Source of the DNA: DATBLE01 sp963775695
GTDB lineage: Bacteria > Actinomycetota > Thermoleophilia > Gaiellales > Gaiellaceae
Length of the DNA: 64,000 bases
Direction: 5' to 3'
NCBI GenBank assembly: GCA_963775695.1
Contig: CAVZJU010000007.1
Span: forward strand, 1-64,000
Both the position numbers and the translations under genes were made by a program. Positions 54,133-62,842 of the stretch are shown piece by piece. The number at the start of each line of letters is the position of its first letter. Within the stretch, counting starts at the first letter, position 1. The notes beneath the pieces are model-generated. The model searched no databases. It was given only the letters and a program-made list of their open reading frames with translations, and was not told the origin of the DNA.

Positions 54133-55437
54133 CGCGCCGACGCTACCACGGAATCGAGCCGAAACGAAGGGCGCTGCTACGGAGGCGTGCGGGACCGTCT
54201 TGACGGACAGTCGAGTCCAGCGCTGCCCGCCGCTCAGCCCTGGTCTCGGCAGATGGCCGGCAGGGAGCAGGCGGGGCGGCGCAGCCGGGGTGGGGGTGGC
54301 GAGCGCGAGGCCGGCGCCGACGAAGAGCAGGCCGATCACGGCGCCGAAGGCGGCATAGCCGCCGACGCCGAGAGCGGCACCGGCCGCGAACGAGCCGACG
54401 AAGTAGCCGAACTGCATCGAGGCGGCACGCATCGCCATCGCTGCCGGCCGGACCTCCGGGCTTACTGCCAGTCCATGTGCGCTGGAGACGAACGTGCGCG
54501 CGCCGGCGACGGCGGCCGCCGCCGAGAAGAGCACCGCGCTGACGACGACCGACGGGCGGAGCCCTCCGAAGAGCGCGGTGAGCAGAGCGAGCGCAAACGC
54601 GAACCCGATGAGGAGCCGCAGCGGCTCATGTCCCGCCCAGCGACGGAGCGCGAAGTTCCCTGCGACGTATGCGCCGGCGCCGATCGCCAGGACAACGCCG
54701 GCGGTCTCGATCGACACCCCGTAGGACTCCACGAAGAGAGCGCCCGAGTAGACAAGCGTTCCCGCCCAGCCGGTGTTGGAGAGCAGCTCTCCCGCGAGCC
54801 AGCGCCTGACCCCGGGAGCGCCGAGCGCAACATGGAGCCGCGACGGCGCGGTGGGTGCAGGCGGCTGGCCGGCGCGTTTCGCCACGACCGCCCCGGCCGC
54901 CAGCGCGCCGGCGAGCGGCAGCACGAGCCAGGCGTAGCGCCAGCTTCGCTCACCGACGAGGCCAATCAGCGGCATGCCGACGATCCACGCCGAGGGCTGG
55001 CCGACGAGCGCCCACGAGAGCACGGCGGCGCGACGCTCGGGCTCGACCCACTCGGCTGCGGCCAGCGTGCCCGCCGTCGTCAGGACCGCGATCCCTGCGC
55101 CGACCGGCACCTGTGCCGCGGCGAGCAGCGTCAGGCTCGGCGCCGCGGCGCTTCCGACCGAGCCGAGTGCGAGTAGTGCCGAGCCTCCCAACAGCTGGCG
55201 TCCGATGCCGACCCGCCCGCCGATGCGGCCGAGCGCGAGCGCGGTGATGCCCGCGACGAGGCCGGCGACTGTTCGCAGCTGTCCGGCCGCCGCAGTCGAG
55301 ACGTCCAGGTCGCGAGCCACCTCGGCGAGAACGGGAGAGATGGCGATCGCCCCGGCCTGCGAAGCGAACAGGCACAGGAACAGAACGGCGCTCACCGACC
55401 TGTACCCACCGTTCGTGCGTGTCGTCGTCTTGGCCAT
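54133..55437 (-). CDS. MFS transporter (sugar/drug export type)
   Basis: About 12 hydrophobic segments: VSAVLFLCLFASQAGAIAISPVLAEVARDLDVS opens it, and GIAVLTTAGTLAAAEWVEPERRAAVLSWALVGQPSAWIVG resembles Bcr/AraJ-type exporters. ATG 55437 (MAKTTTRTNGG) is preferred. The membrane core ends near residue 385, but the frame stays open to a stop at 53965, overlapping the SARP gene by over 165 bases with an Arg-rich tail; I give an end near the core, as a lost stop or 3' frameshift is likely. Confidence 0.78.
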
Positions 55438-56104
55438 CCGTTGTAGGAGACAGCGCGACGGCAAAGGAGGGGTTCAACCCGGGACCAATCCGCGGTAAAG
55501 GCTTCCCTCGATCGCCCCGGCCGGGGCTACCTGACGTTTACCGGGATCTCAACCGCCCAACTTGATGTGGGCGGTCTCAAGCCGGTCGGACCCGAAGCAC
55601 GCGCGCGTCCGGGTGGCATCCCCGATCAACAAATGGGCAGGCTCCCACGACACTGCGGTCGTCTCCCCACAGCCTCGTCAACGTCGGCACCGAGACCGTC
55701 AAGGTCGTCGGCTTCATCTCCGAGTCCGAGATCGTCTCCACCTTCGAGGAGGCGGCCCAGCCGTTCGGCTTCGCGGTCCTCAACCAGGGCGCCCCCGCTC
55801 CCGTACCAGCCTGAGCCGCCGCCGACACGCGCGGGCCGCCCCGGTCAACCGACCGGGCGCTCCGCGCCCGCGGCCCGCCTGCTCGGAACTACCGAACGCC
55901 CGGCCACACAAGCTCATCGTGTCGCATTGCCACTGGAACGCGACAGACTCGAAGGCGATCAGGGTTGCATTGGCAATCTCTGACGTGGCGTGTGCGGTTT
56001 TGCCGTTCCCGCAGAAGGCGACAGTCTGTCGCCGTCGCCTGCCTACGCTCTCGCGCTGGGCTCGCCCAGTCGCTTGCGGCCGAGGATCAGTGGCCGCCGT
56101 TTCA
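55438..56104. other. Gap with gene debris
   Basis: 667 bases with no complete gene. It holds the cupin fragment at 55668-55814 and a small hairpin GGCGACA / TGTCGCC (56017-56033). Confidence 0.4.
55668..55814 (+). pseudogene. C-terminal fragment of a cupin-type protein
   Basis: The 48 codons ending at TGA 55812-55814 read HSLVNVGTETVKVVGFISES then EIVSTFEEAAQPFGFAVLNQ and a Pro/Ala tail, the last strands of a cupin-domain protein. The N-terminal half is absent upstream. Confidence 0.55.
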
Positions 56105-56560
56105 TCAGTCGACCGATGCGCCTGAAGACAGCATTTCGTGCAACCGGTCGAGGCTGTTCGCCCAACCCTCGTCGTGCAGGGCCCGCCGCCGTTCGGTCGC
56201 AAACTCGCCTTGTGAGAACCCGAGCTCGGTGGTGTCGCCTAGATCGTCCAAGGAAAGTGTGACGATCGTCTCCTGGTCTTCGGGATCGGGATCCTCGTAG
56301 CGGAACGTGTAGCTCAGATAAGCGGGCGGGTCGATTGCGCGGAACTCGCCGCGGAGGTAGAAGAGCTCGCCTTCGGGTGGCTGCACGGCGATGCGATAGG
56401 CGCCGCCGACCCGCAGGTCTACGTCCACGCTGCGGGCGGTGAACCCGTTCGGTCCGAACCACGTCGCAACCTCTTCTGGCTCGGTCAACGCGTCGAAGAC
56501 GCGCGAGCGAGGAGCAGGAAGAGTGCGGCTCATCCGGAGACTCAGCCCAGACTCGTTCAA
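56105..56560 (-). CDS. SRPBCC/AHSA1 domain protein
   Basis: 151 residues of the activator-of-Hsp90 (AHSA1)-like fold: LRMSRTLPAPRSRVFDALTEPEEVATWFGPNGF, GGAYRIAVQPPEGELFYLRGEF and a C-terminal helix ALHDEGWANSLDRLHEML. TTG 56560 keeps the first strand; ATG 56533 would cut it. Function unknown; such proteins often bind hydrophobic compounds. Confidence 0.85.
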   Translation of the reverse strand: MNESGLSLRMSRTLPAPRSRVFDALTEPEEVATWFGPNGFTARSVDVDLRVGGAYRIAVQPPEGELFYLRGEFRAIDPPAYLSYTFRYEDPDPEDQETIVTLSLDDLGDTTELGFSQGEFATERRRALHDEGWANSLDRLHEMLSSGASVD

Positions 56561-56734
56561 GCGTGTGAGACTACTAACAGGGTGCAGCGGACGCGCGGGG
56601 CGCGAGCGTGTCGCATTTCCGGCAGAGTGCGGTGGGCGGGAGGCCGCCGGCCGGTGGTGTGGGGGGTTGGGCTCGGATGGGCCGTTGCGGAGGGGCTCCG
56701 GGCGCTGCCTGCCTTGGGTTCTTGCCGGGGGCAG

Positions 56735-57418
56735 TCAGCCGGGCGTCGTGTGGCCTCGAGCCGATCTGCCCCGCCGTTGGGGCGGAACTCGGGGCGCGGC
56801 ACCGGCGAGTTGGAGCCGTCGTTCGATTCCACGCCGGGCGCGGTCGAGCGGGGATGCGTCTCCGCCGCTGATCACGAACTGTTCGTTTGCGAGCAGCAAC
56901 AGCGCGTGCACCTCGAACGCGAGCTGGGTTGCATCCTCGCCGGCGTCGAGTTGGCCTTCCTTCTGGGCGCTTCGGATCTGCTGCTCGAGCAGGCCGAACC
57001 AATCTGCAACCGCGCTGGTCACCCGCTCCCGTACGATGCCCGGCCGCGTGTCGATCTCGGCCGCGGTCGAGGCGAAGAAGCAGCCGCCGGGGAAGACGTA
57101 CCGCTCGACGTGCGAGAGGAATCGCTCGCAGAGGGCGCGCAGGCGCTCGAGCGGTGTGCCAGCCTCGAGCGCGGGCGCGACGACCTCGCGGTCGAAGATC
57201 GCATTGGCCTCCTCGATCGTGGCGAGCTGCAGCTCCTCCTTCGAGCCGAACGCCGAGAAGAGGCTGCTCTTGCTCATGCCGGCGTACTCGGCGAGACGGC
57301 CGATCGTCAGCCCCTCGATGCCTTCGAGCGTCGCGAAGCGCGCGGCGGCCTCGAGGATCGCCGCCCTGGTGCGCTGACCGTCGGATCGCCGGCGCCGCTC
57401 GCTTCCTTGCACGGTCAT
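56735..57418 (-). CDS. TetR family transcriptional repressor
   Basis: 227 residues. N-terminal HTH (RAAILEAAARFATLEGIEGLTIGRLAEYAGMSKSSLFSAFGSKEEL) then a TetR_C domain of the YcdC-like type with CFFASTAAEIDTRPG. It lies divergent from a SAM methyltransferase, the probable target. ATG 57418; TAACTT (57431-57426) ends seven bases upstream, so it appears leaderless. Two ACGATCGT operators lie in the shared gap. Confidence 0.87.
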   Translation of the reverse strand: MTVQGSERRRRSDGQRTRAAILEAAARFATLEGIEGLTIGRLAEYAGMSKSSLFSAFGSKEELQLATIEEANAIFDREVVAPALEAGTPLERLRALCERFLSHVERYVFPGGCFFASTAAEIDTRPGIVRERVTSAVADWFGLLEQQIRSAQKEGQLDAGEDATQLAFEVHALLLLANEQFVISGGDASPLDRARRGIERRLQLAGAAPRVPPQRRGRSARGHTTPG

Positions 57419-57431
57419 ACTTGACAAGTTA

Positions 57432-57476
57432 GCACGATCGTACGTACTCTATCCCATACATCGGACGATCGTCCGA
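57432..57476. promoter_or_regulatory. Two TetR-type operator sites
   Basis: ACGATCGT occurs at 57434-57441 and 57465-57472. The second is the core of a perfect 16-base palindrome TCGGACGATCGTCCGA (57461-57476). Both share G-N-ACGATCGT-N-C; centres are 31 bp apart, placing the dimers on nearly the same helix face. Confidence 0.65.
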
Positions 57477-57495
57477 ACTAACAAGGAGGTAGACA

Positions 57496-58308
57496 ATGAC
57501 CACCGCCATCGACGTCGCCGCGATCAAGCAGCGACAGCAGCAGACCTGGGCGACAGGCGACTACTCCGCCGTTGCCGCCCGAATCGTGCTCACCGCCGAG
57601 CACCTCGTCGATACCGCCGACCTGCACGCCGACTGGAACGTGCTCGACGTCGCCACCGGCAGCGGCAACGCCGCGATCGCCGCCGCCCGCCACGGCTCCC
57701 AGGTCGTAGGAGTGGACTACGTGCCGTCGCTGCTCGAGCGCGGACGGGCCCGCGCGGCCGCCGAGGGGCTCGACATCGAGTTGGTCGAGGGCGACGCGGA
57801 AGCGCTGCCGTTCCCGGATGCCTCCTTCGACGCGGTCATCTCCGTGTTCGGCACGATGTTCGCGCCCGACCAGAAGCGGACCGCGGAGGAGCTCCTGCGC
57901 GTCAGCCGCCCCGGCGGGACGATCGCGCTCGCCAGCTGGACCCCGGACGGCTTCATCGGTGAGATGTTCCGCACGGTCGGCGCACACGTGCCACCGCCCG
58001 CCGGGCTCGACTCGCCGATGCTCTGGGGGACGGAGACACGCCTGCGTGAGCTCCTCGGCCACGGGATCGAGTCTCTGGAGGTCTACGAACGCGTCTTCAC
58101 CTTCCGCTACCCGTCCGCCCATGCGTTCGTCGACTTCTTCCGCACCTGGTACGGGCCGACCGTGAAGGCGTTCGCAGCCCTCGACGACGAAGGCCGCGAC
58201 GCACTCGAGGCGGACCTCGTCGCGCTGGCCGACGGCTACAACCGGCTCGCCGGCGGCCCGATCGCCATTCCCTCCGCCTACCTCGAGGCGGTCGCGATCA
58301 GGAGTTGA
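57496..58308 (+). CDS. Class I SAM-dependent methyltransferase (UbiE-like)
   Basis: 270 residues. VLDVATGSGNAAIAAARHG, GVDYVPSLLERGRARAA, EGDAEALPFPDASFDAVISVFGTMFAPD and SRPGGTIALASWTP are canonical. Substrate unknown. AAGGAGG lies ten bases before the ATG. Divergent from and probably repressed by the TetR protein. Confidence 0.88.
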   Translation: MTTAIDVAAIKQRQQQTWATGDYSAVAARIVLTAEHLVDTADLHADWNVLDVATGSGNAAIAAARHGSQVVGVDYVPSLLERGRARAAAEGLDIELVEGDAEALPFPDASFDAVISVFGTMFAPDQKRTAEELLRVSRPGGTIALASWTPDGFIGEMFRTVGAHVPPPAGLDSPMLWGTETRLRELLGHGIESLEVYERVFTFRYPSAHAFVDFFRTWYGPTVKAFAALDDEGRDALEADLVALADGYNRLAGGPIAIPSAYLEAVAIRS

Positions 58309-58581
58309 TCGCCGTCAAGAAATCCGACGATCGCAGCGTGCAGTGGACCCCACTCAGGGTGCAACGGCCCGAGAGCCCCGGCCTCTCATTGAGCGCGACC
58401 GGGGCACGTGTCCAGACCTCGAACAGCAAACACCCGCCCGGCCGTCGCTCGCCACGGCCGGGCCGGGCTCAATGCGCTGCCGACGACGGAAACGAAGGCC
58501 CGACCGTGAACCTGATCAGCACTTCCACGACAAGGGCGACACGTCTCGGGCAGGCTGTCGCCCCGGTTCAGGGTCCCGCAT

Positions 58582-58905
58582 ATGGCCAGCCTCCTGCACA
58601 CCATGGTCCGGGTCACCGACCCGGCGAAGAGTCGAGCTTTCTACGAGGCGCTCGGGTTCCGATTCTCGTGCGAGATGGACATCGTCCGCAATGGAGAACT
58701 CGAGGCGACGAACTACTTCTTCTCGATCGGCGACCAGGAGAACGTCCTCGAGCTGACCTACAACCATGACGAGCGCAAATACGAGCTGGGCACCGGCTAT
58801 GGCCACGTTGCAGTGGGGGTGGACGACATCAAACGAGACGCTTGCTCGCTTGTAGGAGCACGGCATCCGGAGCGCCCGCCTTGGCAGGTCCGGAAGGGCG
58901 CTTGA
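58582..58905 (+). pseudogene. VOC family protein, broken N-terminal part
   Basis: Starts like the intact VOC gene at 50811 (LLHTMVRVTDPAKSRAFYEALGF, ATNYFFSIGDQ, GTGYGHVAVGVDDI). After DDI the frame shifts: the expected ETLARL and EHGIRS are found one frame over with a TAG between, then the frame returns at ERPPWQV and stops right before the family's FVRDPD ending. A matching ending lies at 61903-61961. Confidence 0.7.
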
Positions 58906-58934
58906 GCCCGCGCCCGCGGGCGTAGCATGCGGGC

Positions 58935-60593
58935 ATGAGGCTGGGCGCTCTCGCTGCGGGCGCCACCGTGGCAGCGGCGCTGACGGTGCCACTGCTGGCG
59001 GGTGCCCGGTCGAGCGCAACGATCCCGCGCACATCCAGGCATCGCATCGTCGTCCGCGTCGAGAAGGGTATCGGCCGGCTCGTCGACCGCACGACGGGAA
59101 AGCGGTTCGTCCCGCGCGGCGCAAACTACATCCGTCTGAGCAAGAACTTGCTCGCCACGCAGGGTGTCGATCACTCGACGTTCCTGGTCGGGGCGTACAA
59201 CGCGCGGCACGCGGACGCGGCGCTCGCGCAGATGCATGCGCGTGGCTACAACACCGTCCGCGTGTTCGTCATCGGCGAGTGCCGGGTCGGCTGCTCGGGC
59301 AACCCTGCGACCGGCGGGCTCTCCACCCGCTACATCCGCAACGTCGCGGACTTCCTGCGCCGCGCGAAACGGCACAAGCTGCTCGTCATCCTGACCGCGA
59401 CGTTCCCGCCCGAGCCGTACATGGAGAAGATCGGGAGAAACCCGCTCGTCGAGGACGTCAACCGGATCTTCCTCACGAACGGCGGCATCTCGGCCTTTGC
59501 CTCCTATTGGCGCGACCTGGTGCTCGCGCTGCGACAGCAGCGCGCCCCGCTCGACGACGTGCTCGCGTACGACGTGAACAACGAGCCTGCGCTCGCGAGC
59601 GACAATCCGCCGTTCACGCTCGCTGCGGGTCGCCTGCGCGCCCCGAACGGCAGGACGTACGACCTCTCGGATCCGGCGGCGAAGCAGCGGCTCGTCGGGG
59701 ACGCGCTGGTGACCTTTGTCGACCGGGTGCGCGCAGCGATCAGGCGCGTCGATCCCACCGCCCTCGTCGACACCAGCTTCTTCGAGCCGCAGGGACCCAA
59801 CACGACGCGGGTGGGCGACCCCCGGATCGTGGACACGAAGGCGGTGATCGAGCGCTCGGCGCTCGACTTCGTCGACCTGCACCCGTACCCTGGCTTGGGG
59901 CTTTCGGTGCCCCAGTACATGCAGAACTTCGGTGTCTCGGGCCCGACGCGGAAGCCGCTCGTGATCGGGGAGATGGGCGGCTTCAAGAAGGCCTACGACA
60001 CGCCTGAGCTGGCGGCGAAGGCGCTCACGGCGTGGCAGGCCTCTTCGTGTAGCTACGGAGTCGCTGGCTGGCTGATCTGGACGTGGGACACGAGCGAGCA
60101 GCCCGAGCTCTGGACGGCGCTCTCGGGAGGAGCGGCGATCGCGAACGCGCTCTCGCCCGCGAAGCGCCCCGACCCGTGCGCGCAGGCAGGCTCGCAGAAC
60201 CTCGCGCAAGGCAAGTCGGTGACGGCCTCCAGCCAGGTGCAGTACCCGGCCGCGAATGCGGTCGACGGCAACTCCGGCACTCTCTGGGGCTCGGGGTCGG
60301 GCCCACCGCAGTGGATCGAGGTCGACCTCGGCGCACCGGTCACGGTCGCGCGCATCCGGCTCGTCGTCGCCCAGTACCCGGAGGGACAGACCGACCACCG
60401 TGTGCTCGTCCGCGGCCCCAACCCCGGCGACCCCTACGTGCTCGTCAAGGAGCTCAAAGGGACCACGCACGATTCCCAGGTGCTCGACGTCTCCGACGGC
60501 GCTCCATGGAAGAACGTGCGCTACGTCAGGGTCGAGACCGCGTCTAGCCCATCCTGGGTCTCGTGGCGCGAGATCGAGGTACTGGCACCGTGA
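58935..60593 (+). CDS. Secreted GH5-like glycosidase with F5/8 type C (discoidin) domain
   Basis: 552 residues. Signal peptide (about 1-26), then a clan-A TIM barrel with GANYIRL, acid/base Glu217 in DVNNEPA and nucleophile Glu346 in VIGEMGGF. Residues about 413-552 are an F5/8 type C carbohydrate-binding domain (ANAVDGNSGTLWGSG, PQWIEVDLG). Likely acts on mannan-like or cellulose-like polysaccharide outside the cell. ATG 58935 with TAGCAT ending six bases before it (leaderless). Confidence 0.82.
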   Translation: MRLGALAAGATVAAALTVPLLAGARSSATIPRTSRHRIVVRVEKGIGRLVDRTTGKRFVPRGANYIRLSKNLLATQGVDHSTFLVGAYNARHADAALAQMHARGYNTVRVFVIGECRVGCSGNPATGGLSTRYIRNVADFLRRAKRHKLLVILTATFPPEPYMEKIGRNPLVEDVNRIFLTNGGISAFASYWRDLVLALRQQRAPLDDVLAYDVNNEPALASDNPPFTLAAGRLRAPNGRTYDLSDPAAKQRLVGDALVTFVDRVRAAIRRVDPTALVDTSFFEPQGPNTTRVGDPRIVDTKAVIERSALDFVDLHPYPGLGLSVPQYMQNFGVSGPTRKPLVIGEMGGFKKAYDTPELAAKALTAWQASSCSYGVAGWLIWTWDTSEQPELWTALSGGAAIANALSPAKRPDPCAQAGSQNLAQGKSVTASSQVQYPAANAVDGNSGTLWGSGSGPPQWIEVDLGAPVTVARIRLVVAQYPEGQTDHRVLVRGPNPGDPYVLVKELKGTTHDSQVLDVSDGAPWKNVRYVRVETASSPSWVSWREIEVLAP

Positions 60594-60607
60594 CCGTGCC
60601 GGTCACG
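60589..60607 (+). terminator. Hairpin over the stop codon of the glycosidase gene
   Basis: CGTGACCG (60589-60596), TGC loop, CGGTCACG (60600-60607); contains the TGA stop. Confidence 0.45.
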
Positions 60608-60679
60608 ATCAGTGCCGTCAGAACTTCGGGACGACTAACGCGTTCGAGATCATCGAGCTTCGCCAGAGGGCTCGAGCGC

Positions 60680-60704
60680 GACGCCCCGTCGTTGACGGGG
60701 CGTC
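60680..60704. terminator. Bidirectional hairpin between convergent genes
   Basis: GACGCCCCGTC (60680-60690), GTT loop, GACGGGGCGTC (60694-60704): 11 bp perfect stem between the glycosidase and cupin genes. Confidence 0.6.
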
Positions 60705-60716
60705 AAAAGAGAGAGC

Positions 60717-61214
60717 TCAGGATGGGATTCCGGGCGGGCCGAGAATCTCGATTCCGTATTCGGCGGCCGCGGTCACGAGCGGAGTGATGTCCGCCGGAGG
60801 CTCTTCCGCCGGAGGCGGGAGCGTGAGCGTGGTCGCGGGCTGTCCGACGGCCCGCACGAAGGCCTCGAAGCCGGCCGGCTCGGATACGAGCAGGAAGCGC
60901 GCCTCGGGCGAGTTCACCTCGAACGTGTGCGGAATGTCGCGGGGGCCATAGAGGAACGATCCGGCCGGGGCTTCGATCTTCTCGCCGCCGACCCAGAACG
61001 AGAGCACTCCTTCGATGACGTAGAACCACTCGTCCTCTCGCCGGTGGACGTGCAGAGGGGATCCGTGACCGCGGGGCGCCAGTACCTCGACGACGGCGAC
61101 GCGGCCGTCGGTCGCCTCCCGGGAAGCCTTGATCGTTGCCAGGGCGCCGAGGAACCAGAGTGCCTCGCCCTCCGCCGCCTGCAACGCAATCGGGCTGACC
61201 GCCGTCGTGCTCAT
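60717..61214 (-). CDS. Cupin domain protein
   Basis: 165 residues. The metal-binding motif GHGSPLHVHRREDEWFYVIEG and the second strand GPRDIPHTFEV match quercetin-dioxygenase-like cupins. Enzymatic role unknown. GGAAGGAG precedes the ATG at 61214. Divergent from a TetR gene across a gap with a perfect 19-base palindrome, so it is probably TetR-controlled. Confidence 0.85.
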   Translation of the reverse strand: MSTTAVSPIALQAAEGEALWFLGALATIKASREATDGRVAVVEVLAPRGHGSPLHVHRREDEWFYVIEGVLSFWVGGEKIEAPAGSFLYGPRDIPHTFEVNSPEARFLLVSEPAGFEAFVRAVGQPATTLTLPPPAEEPPADITPLVTAAAEYGIEILGPPGIPS

Positions 61215-61233
61215 CCTCGCTCCTTCCGCTTTG

Positions 61234-61252
61234 GAGAAACACAGTGTTTCTC
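61234..61252. promoter_or_regulatory. Palindromic operator upstream of the cupin gene
   Basis: GAGAAACAC, central A, GTGTTTCTC: perfect 19-base inverted repeat, 20 bases from the cupin ATG. Confidence 0.6.
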
Positions 61253-61296
61253 GATGTGAGGACTCTAAGGGCTTGGCGCCGGCGTTGTCAAGTTTC

Positions 61297-61315
61297 ACGA
61301 TACGGCATGTATCAT
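61297..61315. promoter_or_regulatory. Second inverted repeat and -10 box at the TetR gene
   Basis: ACGATAC (61297-61303) and GTATCAT (61309-61315) are inverted with one mismatch. TATCAT (61310-61315) is a -10 box six bases before GTG 61322. Confidence 0.45.
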
Positions 61316-61321
61316 GGACGC

Positions 61322-61894
61322 GTGGCCCGCGACTACCGGAAGAAGAAACGAGCTGAACGGGAGGACGCGACGCGACTTCGCATCGTCGAGGCCACGATCG
61401 AGCTCCATCGGACGATCGGTCCGACCGCGACGACGGTGAGCGAGATCGCGGAGCGCGCAGGCGTGGGCCGGGTGACGGTGTACCGCCACTTCCCGGATGA
61501 GCCCACGCTGTCTCGTGCCTGCAGCGGTCTTTACATGGAACGGAACCCTCTGCCCGAGCCTGTCCGCTGGCTGGCGATTCCGGATCCGACCGATCGCCTG
61601 CGATCTGCACTCGCAGAGGTCTACGCCTACCACCATGCGAACGAAGCGATGTTCGCGCACGTACTTGCAGACGCACGCGACCACGAGGTGATGGGGCCGT
61701 ATCACGCCCACTGGCAGCGCGCCGCCGACATTCTCGTCGCGCCCTGGCGAGCACGGGGTCGCGCCCGGAAGCTTCTCCGCGCCGCAATCAGCCTCGCGTT
61801 GAGCTTCGACACCTGGCGCACGCTAACGCGTGATCACGGGCTCTCGGATCCGCAGGCTGTCGACGTTGCGCTGCGTCTTGCTCGCGAGTCCTGA
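61322..61894 (+). CDS. TetR family transcriptional regulator
   Basis: 190 residues. HTH: RLRIVEATIELHRTIGPTATTVSEIAERAGVGRVTVYRHFPDE; C-terminal helical ligand domain follows. GTG 61322 is preferred for its leaderless promoter; ATG 61307 and TTG/GTG upstream are alternatives. Likely represses the divergent cupin gene. Confidence 0.83.
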   Translation: MARDYRKKKRAEREDATRLRIVEATIELHRTIGPTATTVSEIAERAGVGRVTVYRHFPDEPTLSRACSGLYMERNPLPEPVRWLAIPDPTDRLRSALAEVYAYHHANEAMFAHVLADARDHEVMGPYHAHWQRAADILVAPWRARGRARKLLRAAISLALSFDTWRTLTRDHGLSDPQAVDVALRLARES

Positions 61895-61902
61895 GCCCGT
61901 TG

Positions 61903-61961
61903 CACTCGAAGTTCGTGGGCAACCGGACCAATATCGCGTCGAGATCATCGAGAGCGGCTAG
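61903..61961 (+). repeat. VOC gene 3'-end remnant, left copy
   Basis: Encodes the VOC ending PDQYRVEIIESG and stop, preceded by a one-base-deleted FVRDPD segment. 59 bases, about 73% identical to the copy at 62687-62745. Together they flank toxin-antitoxin module 2. Confidence 0.6.
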
Positions 61962-61973
61962 GGCCTGTCCGAG

Positions 61974-61998
61974 AATGTAGCTACAAAGGTGCTACATT
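61974..61998 (+). promoter_or_regulatory. Operator and promoter of toxin-antitoxin module 2
   Basis: AATGTAGC (61974-61981) and GCTACATT (61991-61998) form an inverted repeat; TGTAGCTACA (61976-61985) is itself palindromic. TACATT (61993-61998) is a -10 box seven bases before GTG 62006. Confidence 0.5.
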
Positions 61999-62005
61999 TT
62001 CACGC

Positions 62006-62281
62006 GTGACCGATCGCGTCGGTGTTCGTGAGCTCCGTCAGGACCTGAGCCGCTACCTACGGCGCGTGCGGGCGGGCGAGCGCCTCGTGGTGACCGAGCG
62101 CGGGCGTCCGCTTGCGGTCCTCGCGCCGTGGGCCGACGAAGGCGACGTGCTCGATCGCCTGATCGCCGACGGTCAGGCGCGACGCGGCAACGGGAAACTC
62201 CTCGAGATCACGCCGGTATCGAGGCCTGTCTCGCATGACGGGAGCGAGGCGCTGGCTCTCGAGCGTCAGGAGAGTGCCTGA
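62006..62281 (+). CDS. Type II antitoxin, Phd/YefM family
   Basis: 91 residues: VGVRELRQDLSRYLRRVRAGERLVVTERGRPLAVLAP is the DNA-binding domain, the rest binds toxin. GTG start, leaderless promoter with operator. Stop overlaps the toxin start as CTGA. Confidence 0.87.
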   Translation: MTDRVGVRELRQDLSRYLRRVRAGERLVVTERGRPLAVLAPWADEGDVLDRLIADGQARRGNGKLLEITPVSRPVSHDGSEALALERQESA

Positions 62282-62682
62282 GCGCGCGGGCGACGGCTCT
62301 CTACCTCGACTCGTCGGCCCTTGTGAAGCTCGTCGTTCCCGAGCCGGAAACGGAGGCTTTGAGAGCGGAGATCGCAGCGTGGGAGCGTCACGTCTCGAGC
62401 GCGCTCGTGCGCGCCGAGGTCGTGCGGGCGTGCGCGCGCGTCAGCGTGGCTGCCCGGCGTGTGGCCGAGCGTGTTGTCGAAAGCCTCGACCTGCTCGCGA
62501 TCGACGAGCAGGTACTCGCTGCGGCCGGACGGCTGCGGCCGCTGGAGCTTCGTACGCTCGACGCCATCCACCTGGCTTCGGCGCAGGTGCTGGGAGCTGC
62601 CCTCGGGGCCGTGGTCGCCTACGACGCACGGCTCATCGAGGGAGCAAAGGCTGCGAAGCTCACTGCGATCGCGCCCCGGTAG
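62278..62682 (+). CDS. PIN-domain toxin (VapC-like), CTG start
   Basis: About 134 residues. Catalytic Asp in ALYLDSSALVKL, Glu in SSALVRAEVVRA, Asp in LRTLDAIHLASA and AYDARL. The only standard start, GTG 62323, falls after the first Asp. The frame has a stop at 62236-62238 and no ATG/GTG/TTG until then; CTG 62278 lies five bases after GGAG (62269-62272) and overlaps the antitoxin TGA. Ribonuclease toxin by family. Confidence 0.85.
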   Translation: MSARATALYLDSSALVKLVVPEPETEALRAEIAAWERHVSSALVRAEVVRACARVSVAARRVAERVVESLDLLAIDEQVLAAAGRLRPLELRTLDAIHLASAQVLGAALGAVVAYDARLIEGAKAAKLTAIAPR

Positions 62683-62686
62683 CTCC

Positions 62687-62745
62687 CACTCGACGTTCGA
62701 AGGGAACCTGACGAGTACCGCATGGAGCTGATCGAGCAGTCCTAG
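62687..62745 (+). repeat. VOC gene 3'-end remnant, right copy
   Basis: Encodes PDEYRMELIEQS and stop. Aligns with 61903-61961 and shares the same one-base deletion relative to the intact gene at 50811, so the two are related by duplication. Confidence 0.6.
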
Positions 62746-62842
62746 CTCTCACGGGCGAGCGCCGCGTCGGGTCCGGAGCTGTCATCGGGGGCGGTGAACG
62801 CTCTTCCGATCGGCGCCGTCGTTTCGCTGTAGCGTTCGTCAC

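Noticed and set aside
58309..58581. Open frame over the gap before the VOC remnant
   Set aside because: No recognisable protein pattern; low-complexity Arg/Pro-rich translation.
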